A program made the translations under genes and the position numbers. Source: an uncultured Ruminococcus sp. (GTDB taxonomy: Bacteria > Bacillota > Clostridia > Lachnospirales > Lachnospiraceae). Taken from it: 12,023 nt of DNA. Positions 1 through 6,800 of this stretch are shown one piece after another. Position 1 is the stretch's first letter, and every line of letters begins with the position of its first letter. Location: the NCBI GenBank assembly GCA_900553885.1, contig USFD01000090.1:1-12023 (forward strand), in the 5' to 3' direction. The notes below the pieces were generated by a model. The model saw only the letters and a program-made list of their open reading frames with translations, was not told where the DNA came from and made no database searches.

Positions 1-52
1 CGGCGCCGGCACTTAGAGCGCGTCCTTTGCGCTCTTATGTACCGCTGCGCCG
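1..52. repeat. Imperfect palindrome at left window edge
   Basis: The first 52 bases fold on themselves. CGGCGC (1-6) pairs with GCGCCG (47-52), CGGCAC (7-12) pairs with GTACCG (39-44) with one mismatch, and AGAGCGC (15-21) pairs perfectly with GCGCTCT (29-35) around a 7-base loop. No T-tract follows on either strand, so it does not look like a simple intrinsic terminator. It is more GC-rich than the DNA after it. It could be an intergenic palindromic (REP-like) repeat, the 3' end of an upstream element, or a structure tied to an upstream gene outside the window. The region 53-148 shows nothing else that I can support. Confidence 0.5.
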
Positions 53-148
53 CGTCCCGAGCGGAAGCGTGCTCTCCGTTACCATACCCGGACTCCACGG
101 CGGACCTTTCTCCACCCGCAAATTCAAATTTAAATTCCGGTTATGCCC

Positions 149-176
149 TTGATACTCTTTACATATGTGTTACAAT
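149..176 (+). promoter_or_regulatory. Probable sigma-A promoter of the AI-2E-family gene
   Basis: A -35 box TTGATA (149-154) and a -10 box TACAAT (171-176) are separated by 16 bp, in an AT-rich stretch 35 bases before the chosen start codon. This supports starting the gene at 211 rather than at an upstream in-frame codon, because the upstream codons would lie before or at the predicted transcription start. Confidence 0.6.
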
Positions 177-200
177 GAAGACATATTTTAAACCGGTATT

Positions 201-206
201 AGGAGG
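201..206 (+). promoter_or_regulatory. Ribosome binding site fixing the start at 211
   Basis: AGGAGG lies 4 bases before ATG 211. The reading frame is open further upstream (to about 37), but there is no comparable site there, and the extra N-terminus would be a low-complexity, non-membrane sequence. Confidence 0.75.
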
Positions 207-210
207 AATT

Positions 211-1425
211 ATGAAGCTTGACAGAGAAAATATGAGGAAAATGAAAGAGCTGATCGTCTTTACAATCATTATCCTTATTGCTTTGTGGAATTACAACATA
301 CTTTTCGGGTGGATCAGGTTTGCGTTCGGTATTATCTTTCCGTTTATTCTGGGCGGAGGAATTGCCTTTATTTTAAATGTGCCCATGAGCTTTCTGGAGG
401 AGAAGATTTTCTATAACCGTTATCTGAAGGATAAGAAGATTGCCAACCGTCTTGCGCGCCCTCTGACACTGGTGCTGACACTGGCCCTTGTCATCGGTGT
501 TATTGTTCTTGTGATGTTTGTCGTGATTCCGGAACTGACGACAACGGTTCTGTCTCTGGGCAAGACGATCCGGGCGTTTGTGCCGGAGGCCCAGCGTTTC
601 CTGGAAGATCTGTTTACTGACAACAGTGAAGTCAGAGCCTGGCTGGACGGCCTGAATCTGGATATTGGCAAAATGACGGACAGCGCAGTGGCATTTTTCC
701 AGGATGGAGCCGGGAATGTGATCAATTCCACTGTATCTGCCATTGGCTCTTTTGTGAGCGGTATGGCCACATTTGTTATCGCCTTTGTATTTGCGTGCTA
801 TGTGCTGCTGCAGAAAGAAAAACTGAGCAAACAGGTGAAAAAGGTTCTTTATGCATTCCTGTCGGAAAAACGTGTGGAGTGGATCCTGGAAGTATGTTCT
901 CTGACAGCAAAATCTTTTTCCAGTTTTTTTGCAGGCCAGTGTGTAGAGGCTGTAATTCTGGGGACCATGTTTTTTATAACTATGAGTATTCTGAATATGC
1001 CGTATGCACTGCTGGTAGGCGTCCTGATCGCGTTTACAGCGCTGATTCCCATTTTCGGCGCGTTTATCGGGTGCGTTATAGGAACGTTTCTGATTCTGAT
1101 GGTGGATCCGGTTCAGGCCCTGACCTTTGTAATCATGTTTCTGATTCTTCAGCAGATTGAGGGAAATCTGATCTATCCGAAGGTAGTGGGCAGCTCTGTA
1201 GGCCTGCCTTCCATCTGGGTGCTGGCTGCGGTTACAGTGGGCGGCAGCCTGATGGGAGTAGTGGGAATGCTGATTTTTATTCCCATCGTATCGGTGATTT
1301 ATACCCTGTTCAGGGCCAGTGTGTATAAACGGCTGAAGAAGAAGTTTCAGAGAGAAAAAGAGCAGGGGGAATCCTCTCCTTCGGATAAGGAAGCGGCCGC
1401 AGAACAGATAAACCCGTTGAAATAG
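211..1425 (+). CDS. AI-2E family transporter (YdiK/PerM-like membrane protein)
   Basis: Predicted 404-residue polytopic membrane protein of the AI-2E exporter family (older name UPF0118). Members are named for autoinducer-2 export, but many act as ion or small-solute exporters, so the substrate here is unknown. Visible hydrophobic segments include about 13-32, 35-56, 85-107 and 181-200, then a dense cluster in the C-terminal half. A soluble helical stretch at about 110-180 is typical of the family. The most diagnostic part is the conserved C-terminal block starting QQIEGNLIYPKVVG at residue 314 and continuing with GLPSIWVL and a glycine-rich membrane segment. The tail is highly charged and cytoplasmic (RLKKKFQREKEQ onward). 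ATG 211 was chosen for its AGGAGG site and upstream promoter. It appears monocistronic, ending at the hairpin terminator just downstream. Family assignment is strong; the transported molecule is not inferable. Confidence 0.9.
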   Translation: MKLDRENMRKMKELIVFTIIILIALWNYNILFGWIRFAFGIIFPFILGGGIAFILNVPMSFLEEKIFYNRYLKDKKIANRLARPLTLVLTLALVIGVIVLVMFVVIPELTTTVLSLGKTIRAFVPEAQRFLEDLFTDNSEVRAWLDGLNLDIGKMTDSAVAFFQDGAGNVINSTVSAIGSFVSGMATFVIAFVFACYVLLQKEKLSKQVKKVLYAFLSEKRVEWILEVCSLTAKSFSSFFAGQCVEAVILGTMFFITMSILNMPYALLVGVLIAFTALIPIFGAFIGCVIGTFLILMVDPVQALTFVIMFLILQQIEGNLIYPKVVGSSVGLPSIWVLAAVTVGGSLMGVVGMLIFIPIVSVIYTLFRASVYKRLKKKFQREKEQGESSPSDKEAAAEQINPLK

Positions 1426-1436
1426 TGTGAAATCCC

Positions 1437-1466
1437 TTGACTTACCTCCATTTGCTGTGGTATACT
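1437..1466 (+). promoter_or_regulatory. Promoter of the rpmG-secE-nusG-rplK-rplA operon
   Basis: TTGACT (1437-1442) and TATACT (1461-1466) are separated by 18 bp. A TG dinucleotide at 1458-1459 makes an extended -10 element. The predicted transcription start is near 1473, giving a leader of about 95 nt before rpmG. Because transcripts would start at or after the second arm of the overlapping hairpin, they should not form the terminator. Confidence 0.75.
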
Positions 1467-1497
1467 GCTATGGCGAATGGAAGTAGGTCTTTTTTTT
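1439..1497 (+). terminator. Intrinsic terminator of the AI-2E-family gene, overlapping the next promoter
   Basis: Bases 1439-1460 pair with 1468-1489 to give a 22-position stem. It has one C-A mismatch (1446/1482), several G-U pairs and a 7-base loop (1461-1467), and is followed by eight T residues (1490-1497). The arm starting CTTACCTCCATTTGC is mirrored by GCGAATGGAAGTAGG. It begins 14 bases after the stop codon at 1425. The loop is exactly where the -10 box of the ribosomal operon promoter lies. Confidence 0.7.
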
Positions 1498-1556
1498 ATG
1501 CCTAAAAACAGATGGCTTCGCAACCATCAGTAACACGTAGTAAAAATGTTAAAAGC

Positions 1557-1563
1557 GAGGTGG
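1557..1563 (+). promoter_or_regulatory. Ribosome binding site selecting the GTG start of rpmG
   Basis: GAGGTGG ends 5 bases before GTG 1569. The same frame is open upstream, but only the product from 1569 has the canonical L33 N-terminus (MRTRITLEC). Confidence 0.75.
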
Positions 1564-1568
1564 AAGTT

Positions 1569-1718
1569 GTGCGCACAAGAATTACACTGGAGTGTACGGA
1601 ATGCAAAAACCGTAACTACAATATGACGAAGGATAAGAAAGCTCATCCGGATCGTATGGAAACCAAGAAATACTGCAGATTCTGCAAGTCACACACACTG
1701 CATAAGGAAACGAAGTAG
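1569..1718 (+). CDS. rpmG: 50S ribosomal protein L33, zinc-binding form
   Basis: 49-residue L33 of the large ribosomal subunit, near the E-site side of the 50S particle. The sequence carries both CxxC pairs of the zinc-ribbon form (C9-T-E-C12 and C36-R-F-C39) and the family block NYNMTKDKKAHPDRMETKKY. Length matches the usual ~49 residues when the GTG codon at 1569 is used; an upstream in-frame extension adds 19 residues not seen in the family. It is the first gene of the operon and lies 22 bases before secE. Several Bacillota carry additional zinc-free L33 copies used under zinc limitation; whether this genome has one cannot be seen here. Confidence 0.95.
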   Translation: MRTRITLECTECKNRNYNMTKDKKAHPDRMETKKYCRFCKSHTLHKETK

Positions 1719-1740
1719 TCGCCGGAGGGAAGTGGATGTT

Positions 1741-1938
1741 ATGAGTGAGAAGAAAAAAACTCAGAAGACAAGCTGGTTCAGAGGTCTTCAGGCAGAGTTC
1801 AGAAAGATTGTCTGGCCGGACCGGAAAACACTTGCCAAACAGACTACGGCAGTCGTTGTTGTTTCCGTATTTCTCGGACTGCTTATTGCGGTAGTTGATG
1901 TTGTAGTAGAGTACGGAATTAACTTTTTGGTGAGATAA
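1741..1938 (+). CDS. secE: Preprotein translocase subunit SecE
   Basis: 65-residue single-span SecE, the essential clamp of the SecYEG channel in the cytoplasmic membrane. It has the short Gram-positive form. The N-terminus is hydrophilic and Lys-rich, followed by the conserved amphipathic motif EFRKIVWP (19-26) and one transmembrane helix at about 36-60 ending just before the C-terminus. Start choice is slightly uncertain. GGAGGG (1724-1729) lies 11 bases before ATG 1741, while an in-frame GTG at 1732 is only 2 bases from that site and would add three residues. I prefer 1741. It sits between rpmG and nusG, the order found in most bacteria. No tRNA-Trp gene, sometimes found here in Firmicutes, is present. 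Confidence 0.93.
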   Translation: MSEKKKTQKTSWFRGLQAEFRKIVWPDRKTLAKQTTAVVVVSVFLGLLIAVVDVVVEYGINFLVR

Positions 1939-1963
1939 CCGGCCGCAGCAGAAAGGTGATTAT

Positions 1964-2482
1964 ATGTCAGAAGCAAAATGGTATGTAGTCCATACTTATT
2001 CAGGGTATGAGAACAAAGTAAAAACAAACATTGAGAAGACGATAGAAAATCGCCATCTGGAAGATCAGATTCTTGAAGTACGCGTTCCTATGGAGGAAGT
2101 AGTGGAGCTTAAGAACGGTGTTCAGAAGACTGCTCAGAGAAAGCTGCTCCCGGGGTATGTCATGATTCACATGGTTATGAATGATGACACCTGGTATGTG
2201 GTGAGAAACACCCGCGGCGTTACCGGTTTTGTAGGACCGGGATCGAAAGCGGTTCCTCTTGAGGAAGAGGAAATGGCAAATCTGGGAATCAAACGGGAAG
2301 AAGTTGTTGTCAACTTCGGCGTAGGCGATACGGTTACTGTACTCAGCGGCGCATGGGAAGGAACCGTGGGCGTTGTACAGAGTATGAACGAACAGAAGAA
2401 GAGTCTGTCAATCAATGTTGAGCTGTTTGGCCGCGAGACTCCGGTTGAACTTGGTTTTTCAGAAGTGAGAAAATTGGATTAA
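1964..2482 (+). CDS. nusG: Transcription termination/antitermination factor NusG
   Basis: 172-residue NusG, which binds RNA polymerase and affects pausing, termination and coupling to translation. The N-terminal NGN domain starts with the characteristic WYVVHTYSGYE (residues 6-16) and runs to about 105. It includes LPGYVMIHM and the TRGVTGFVG block. After a linker, the C-terminal KOW domain starts at about GDTVTVLSGAWEG (from 121) and ends in ELGFSEVRKLD. AAAGGTGA (1952-1959) precedes ATG 1964. The gene follows secE by 25 bases and is followed by the rplK leader hairpin. Length and domain order are normal. Confidence 0.97.
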   Translation: MSEAKWYVVHTYSGYENKVKTNIEKTIENRHLEDQILEVRVPMEEVVELKNGVQKTAQRKLLPGYVMIHMVMNDDTWYVVRNTRGVTGFVGPGSKAVPLEEEEMANLGIKREEVVVNFGVGDTVTVLSGAWEGTVGVVQSMNEQKKSLSINVELFGRETPVELGFSEVRKLD

Positions 2483-2488
2483 AGAAAA

Positions 2489-2526
2489 GTGGGAGGGACA
2501 GGCGTCCCGCCAATACCACAAGGAGG
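2489..2526 (+). promoter_or_regulatory. rplK leader hairpin adjoining the ribosome binding site (candidate L1-responsive site)
   Basis: An outer helix GTGG (2489-2492) pairs with CCAC (2516-2519). An inner helix GGGAC (2495-2499) pairs with GTCCC (2504-2508) around loop AGGC. The two are joined by an asymmetric internal loop, GA on one side and GCCAATA on the other. The ribosome binding site AAGGAGG (2520-2526) begins directly after CCAC. A near-copy precedes rplA. Autoregulation of the L11-L1 operon by L1 binding its own mRNA is established in other bacteria and archaea; assigning this element to L1 is inference. Confidence 0.55.
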
Positions 2527-2535
2527 TAATTAAAA

Positions 2536-2961
2536 ATGGCAAAAAAAGTAGAAGGTTATATCAAATTGCAGATTCCTGCCGGCAAGGCAACTCCGGCACC
2601 GCCGGTTGGTCCTGCACTTGGACAGCACGGTGTAAATATCGTTGAATTTACAAAACAGTTCAATGCAAGAACAGCTGATCAGGGTGATCTGATTATCCCG
2701 GTTGTCATTACAGTATACAATGACAGAAGTTTCAGCTTTATTACAAAGACACCGCCGGCAGCAGTTCTGATCAAGAAGGCATGCAAGATCCAGTCCGGTT
2801 CCGGTGTGCCGAACAAGAACAAAGTTGCTACAATTACCAAAGAGCAGCTGAAAGAAATTGCAGAGACAAAGATGCCTGACCTGAACGCGGCAACAGTAGA
2901 AGCAGCCATGAGCATGGTTGCCGGAACATGCCGTTCCATGGGCGTAGTTGTAGAGGAATAG
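2536..2961 (+). CDS. rplK: 50S ribosomal protein L11
   Basis: 141-residue L11, the standard length. It is part of the GTPase-associated centre at the base of the ribosomal stalk, contacting the 23S rRNA thiostrepton loop and elongation factors. The N-terminal domain has the proline-rich block PAGKATPAPPVGPALGQHGV (about 15-34). The linker contains TPPAAVLIKKA. The C-terminal RNA-binding domain contains GSGVPNKNKVATIT and MPDLNAATVEAAMSMVAGT, ending RSMGVVVEE. ATG 2536 is 9 bases after AAGGAGG. It is co-transcribed between nusG and rplA. Confidence 0.98.
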   Translation: MAKKVEGYIKLQIPAGKATPAPPVGPALGQHGVNIVEFTKQFNARTADQGDLIIPVVITVYNDRSFSFITKTPPAAVLIKKACKIQSGSGVPNKNKVATITKEQLKEIAETKMPDLNAATVEAAMSMVAGTCRSMGVVVEE

Positions 2962-2984
2962 AGCATCTGAATAGTTTATAGACA

Positions 2985-3021
2985 GTGGGAGGGGCACGTT
3001 CCCGCCAATACCACAAGGAGG
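2985..3021 (+). promoter_or_regulatory. rplA leader hairpin, second copy of the rplK leader element
   Basis: GTGG (2985-2988) pairs with CCAC (3011-3014). The inner stem GGGG (2991-2994) pairs with TCCC (3000-3003) with one G-U pair. The internal loop again has GA opposite GCCAATA, and AAGGAGG (3015-3021) follows directly. The part shared exactly with the rplK copy is the outer helix, both internal-loop strands and the ribosome binding site. The apical loop and the top of the inner stem differ. This is the pattern expected of a protein-binding RNA site rather than a recent duplication, although only two copies are visible. Confidence 0.55.
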
Positions 3022-3031
3022 TTATTGTAAA

Positions 3032-3724
3032 ATGAAACGAGGAAAGAAATATATCGAAGCTGCAAAACTGATCGAGAGAGGAAACCTCTACGACAAAGAA
3101 GAAGCAGTTGCATTAGTAAAAAAAGCAGCAGTAGCAAAATTTGATGAGACAATCGAGGCTCACATCAGAACAGGATGTGACGGACGTCACGCAGACCAGC
3201 AGATCCGTGGCGCGGTCGTACTTCCTCACGGAACAGGTAAGAAAGTACGTATCCTTGTATTTGCAAAAGACGCAAAGGCAGAGGAAGCACAGGCGGCAGG
3301 AGCTGATTTTGTAGGCGGAGATGAGCTGATCCCGAAGATTCAGAACGAAGGATGGCTTGACTTTGACGTAGTTGTTGCAACACCTGACATGATGGGAGTT
3401 GTAGGACGTCTCGGACGTGTACTCGGACCGAAAGGTCTTATGCCGAACCCGAAGGCCGGAACTGTTACAATGGATGTAACAAAAGCGATCAACGAGATCA
3501 AAGCCGGTAAGATCGAGTACAGACTTGATAAGACAAATATTATTCACGTGCCGATCGGTAAAGCTTCCTTTACTGAAGAGCAGTTAGCGGACAACTTCCA
3601 GACGCTTATTGATGCAATCATCAAGGCGAGACCGGCAGCGGTTAAGGGACAGTACTTAAAGAGTGTAACCCTTACTTCCACAATGGGACCGGGTGTCAAG
3701 GTTAACCCGATGAAACTTGCGTAA
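3032..3724 (+). CDS. rplA: 50S ribosomal protein L1
   Basis: 230-residue L1, normal length. It forms the mobile L1 arm of the 50S subunit that helps move deacylated tRNA through the E site, and in many organisms represses its own operon. Diagnostic segments are GTGKKVRILVFAKD in the middle domain and the signature GPKGLMPNPKAGTV at about 132-145. The C-terminal block ends TMGPGVKVNPMKLA. ATG 3032 follows AAGGAGG by 10 bases. It is the last gene of the operon, because a strong hairpin terminator begins 13 bases after the stop codon. In most relatives rplJ would follow directly; here an unrelated 7.2-kb gene intervenes. Confidence 0.98.
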   Translation: MKRGKKYIEAAKLIERGNLYDKEEAVALVKKAAVAKFDETIEAHIRTGCDGRHADQQIRGAVVLPHGTGKKVRILVFAKDAKAEEAQAAGADFVGGDELIPKIQNEGWLDFDVVVATPDMMGVVGRLGRVLGPKGLMPNPKAGTVTMDVTKAINEIKAGKIEYRLDKTNIIHVPIGKASFTEEQLADNFQTLIDAIIKARPAAVKGQYLKSVTLTSTMGPGVKVNPMKLA

Positions 3725-3737
3725 ATAATCAGAGAAC

Positions 3738-3772
3738 AAAGCGGACTGTCGCGGATGCGGCGGTCCGCTTTT
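3738..3772 (+). terminator. Intrinsic terminator of the rpmG-rplA operon
   Basis: A 15-bp stem (3738-3752 with 3757-3771, two G-U pairs) closes on a GGAT loop and contains AAAGCGGAC mirrored by GTCCGCTTT. The T-run is short (3769-3772) but lies in an AT-rich downstream region. It separates the ribosomal operon from the large surface-protein gene. Confidence 0.8.
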
Positions 3773-3790
3773 GCTATATTTTTCAAAATT

Positions 3791-3818
3791 TTAACTTTTT
3801 TCTTACGTATCGTATAAG
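3791..3818 (+). promoter_or_regulatory. Candidate promoter of the large surface-protein gene
   Basis: TTAACT (3791-3796) and TATAAG (3813-3818) are separated by 16 bp. This would give a leader of about 65 nt. A second -10-like hexamer, TATAGT (3840-3845), is present but lacks a well-spaced -35 box. The gene needs its own promoter because a strong terminator precedes it. The exact promoter is uncertain. Confidence 0.4.
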
Positions 3819-3874
3819 TTCCTTTTTACATTTGACTGATATAGTGATTTCGTTTTTTGACAGCAGATTCAGAA

Positions 3875-3880
3875 GAGAGG
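3875..3880 (+). promoter_or_regulatory. Ribosome binding site choosing ATG 3889
   Basis: GAGAGG is followed by 8 bases and ATG 3889. The frame is open further upstream to a TTG at 3832, but starting there would put 19 mostly polar residues ahead of a normal signal peptide. Confidence 0.6.
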
Positions 3881-3888
3881 TAGACAGA

Positions 3889-6800
3889 ATGAAAGGAAAT
3901 ATCAGGAAAATGGCTGCATTGCTGCTGGCTGCGGTTATGGCGGTATCCGCCGTGCCCTCCGCCGGTGTGCAGGCTGAGGAGAAGACAGACGGAGGAGAGA
4001 GACGGGAATTAAAATTTGCGGTAATGTCAGACACTCATTATTTCCCGACAGAATATAATGGAACGAGAGCAGAAGCCTATCAGGATCAGACAAGCGGTGA
4101 TTTAAGGCTGATGGGAGAAGGACAGGCGCTGACAGAAGGCGCGGTGGATCAGCTCCTTGCAAAAGATCCTGCCGAATATCCGGACATCCTTCTGGTGACC
4201 GGCGATCTGAGCAGTGAAGGTGAACTGGCCAGCCATCAGGGCTTCGCGTCTCAGATGAAGCGCCTGGAAGACGCGGGAATCGCGGTTTTTGTTATTCCGG
4301 GAAATCATGATCTGTACAACTACAGTGCTATGAGCTTCCAGGACGACACAAAAGTGTCAGGGACAGATCTGTACACTACGCTGGACCAGTTCAAAGAAAT
4401 CTATGCGGATTACGGTTACGGATCTGCGGAAGACCAGGAAAATTATCAGATTGAGTACTATGCGGATGAAAAAGACGCGGAAGGAACGCAGGGAGGACTT
4501 TCCTACATTCTCCATGTCGATGGATTTGCCCTTCTGATGATTGATTCAGAGGTATATACACAGGATGTAAACGGAGAAGAGACAGACCGGGGCACAGGAG
4601 ACGGCATGATCTGTGACCAGCTTCTGGAATGGATTCTGGAAAAGGCGCAGGAATGTGAGGAAAACGGCGAAACGATTATTGCGGGCATGCACCATCCGCT
4701 TCTTGCCCACAATACAACACAGGAAACAGAATTTATTACAGATACTGTGGGGGACAGCGAAGCACTGGCGGAGACGCTTGCCGACGCCGGAATCCGATAT
4801 ATTTTTACCGGACACATGCATGAAAATGATATCGCTTCCTATACAACAGTAGAAGGAAATACGATTTACGATCTGGAGACCGGCGGAATGGTAGCCTATG
4901 GCTCCCCGATCCGCATGGTGACGCTGGCAAAGTATGCCGATGGAACCGAAAAGATGACAATTGATACAGAGAGCGTAAAGGACGCGGCTATGAATGCGAA
5001 GCTTGACGCTCCCAATGGAAATGTTACCGATACAGAAAAGGTGGATGTTCTGGAATATGAACTGAACGCCATGTACGGAGAAAATTTTGTATCAAACCTG
5101 ATCTTCCGTTACGCGGACCGTTATCTGGATCAGTTTACGGATATTCCGGCAGCTCTGCAGAACATTGCGGGAATTGATCTGTACACGGAGCTGTTCGGGC
5201 TGCTCCCGTCTCTGCTCGCGGAGGAAATGACGGTAGATCTGGGCGGTTCTCTGGGAACGCTCAATATTACATACAGCTCCAGCGGCGCCTTTCAGGACGG
5301 AGACGGAATCCATCTGAGTCCGGCCGGCACAGCCAGCCTGCTTGGTACTTTTACAGTGCGCGATTCAGATATCCAGACAGAAGTGGGACACGTACTTGAT
5401 CAGGTGGAAGAGCAGTATATGGCAAACGGCGTCCTGAAAGAAAGACTGGACGGGATTATTGTAAAAGCAAAAAACACAGTACTGGAGTCAGAGGAAGGGC
5501 ATACCCTTTATGATCTGCTGCAGTATATGTTTACGGTTCACAACACAGGAAATGACACAGCTGCGCATCCGGACTGGGTGCAGAGAAGTCTGGACAATCT
5601 GGCGGCAGGCCCTCTGCTTCAGGAAACGGTGATGGACATTATCAACAATGATATTTATCCGTTTATAGATGAACTGACAGGAAGCATTACGATTGATCTG
5701 AATACGCTTTTCGGACGGAATATGCTCTGGTCTGCAGCGGTAAATGCGGTAATGGGAAGCTCGTCTCCTACGCTGGCGGCAGCGCTGGATAAATTCGGAG
5801 TAGACGTAAGAAGTCTGCTGGACGGTCTGCTCAATGAGTACTTAAGCGACAGCTTCTTTACCAGTGTCGGCGGCGTTGCGGTAAATATAATCAATGGATT
5901 TGCCTCAGACAGCGACGGCCTGGACGATGCGGTGGACGGAGATCCTGCTGTGCTGACATATGATGGCAGGCTTCATCCCAACTACAGTGTGGAGAACGGG
6001 ATGCTGCCGGATCAGGTGACGGTTTCCCTGGGAGGCAATGACACGAAAGGCATCAGAAATTTCTCCTGGTATACAGGAACAAAAGTAGAGTCCGGGGAAG
6101 TACAGCTGCTGGAGGCTGATCCGGGAATGACAGTGGAAGAGGCGGAAGCGGCGTTTGAGTCCGGCGAAGGAGTCGTTACGACAGCGGCGGACACGGCGAC
6201 GGTCAACAAAGCGAAACTGGAGCTGAATCTGGTGCTGGTGACAACCTATGATATTGAGGAGGCGAACCGTCATACGGCTGAAGTCTCCATTGAAGAGGAA
6301 AAGGACTATTACTACAGGGTGGGGACAGCATACGGTGATGTGGCCTGCTACAGCCAGCCGGTTCTCCTGGGAGAGGCAAGTACGTCGGAGGATGATGCAT
6401 TTACATTTATTAATGTGGCGGATTCCCAGGGAGCGACAGAGGCGGATTATGATAAATATATCAGTGTCCTGAGCCAGGCAGAGGAAACGTTTGAAGATGC
6501 TGAATTTATCACGCATCTAGGTGATTTTGTGGACGACGGAAACAATGAATCTTACTGGGACTGGGTGCTGAACAACGAAGAGATGCAGAGTCTTCCTGTG
6601 GTTCCTGTGGCGGGAAATCATGAGGCGAGAGCGACGGATGACCGCCTGGTAAATGCCATTGCGGCTCATTACAATGTAGATATTCCCGAACAGGATACAA
6701 GCCAGGGCATTTACTATTCCTTTACCTATGAAAATGCAACCTTTATTGTCCTCAATACCAATGACCTGAACGGTTCGGACCGGCTTTCGGAAGCGCAGAT

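Noticed and set aside
37..210. N-terminal extension of the AI-2E-family reading frame
   Set aside because: No ribosome binding site; the promoter lies inside it and AGGAGG directly precedes ATG 211.
1498..1533. Eleven-codon open frame (MPKNRWLRNHQ) in the rpmG leader, with a small GATGG/CCATC hairpin
   Set aside because: It has no ribosome binding site and starts at the end of a T-tract; nothing supports translation or a leader-peptide role.
2530..2997. 155-codon minus-strand frame opposite rplK
   Set aside because: It is antisense to a canonical L11 gene, Cys-rich and without recognisable features.
3725..3888. Possible mobile-element boundary before the giant gene
   Set aside because: I looked for inverted or direct repeats shared with 11095-11310 and saw none; the interval is explained by a terminator and a promoter.
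6421..6432. D-S-Q in domain 2 where many metallophosphoesterases have D-x-H
   Set aside because: As I recall, bacterial purple-acid-phosphatase-like proteins commonly carry D-P/S-Q-G here, so it is not evidence of an inactive site.
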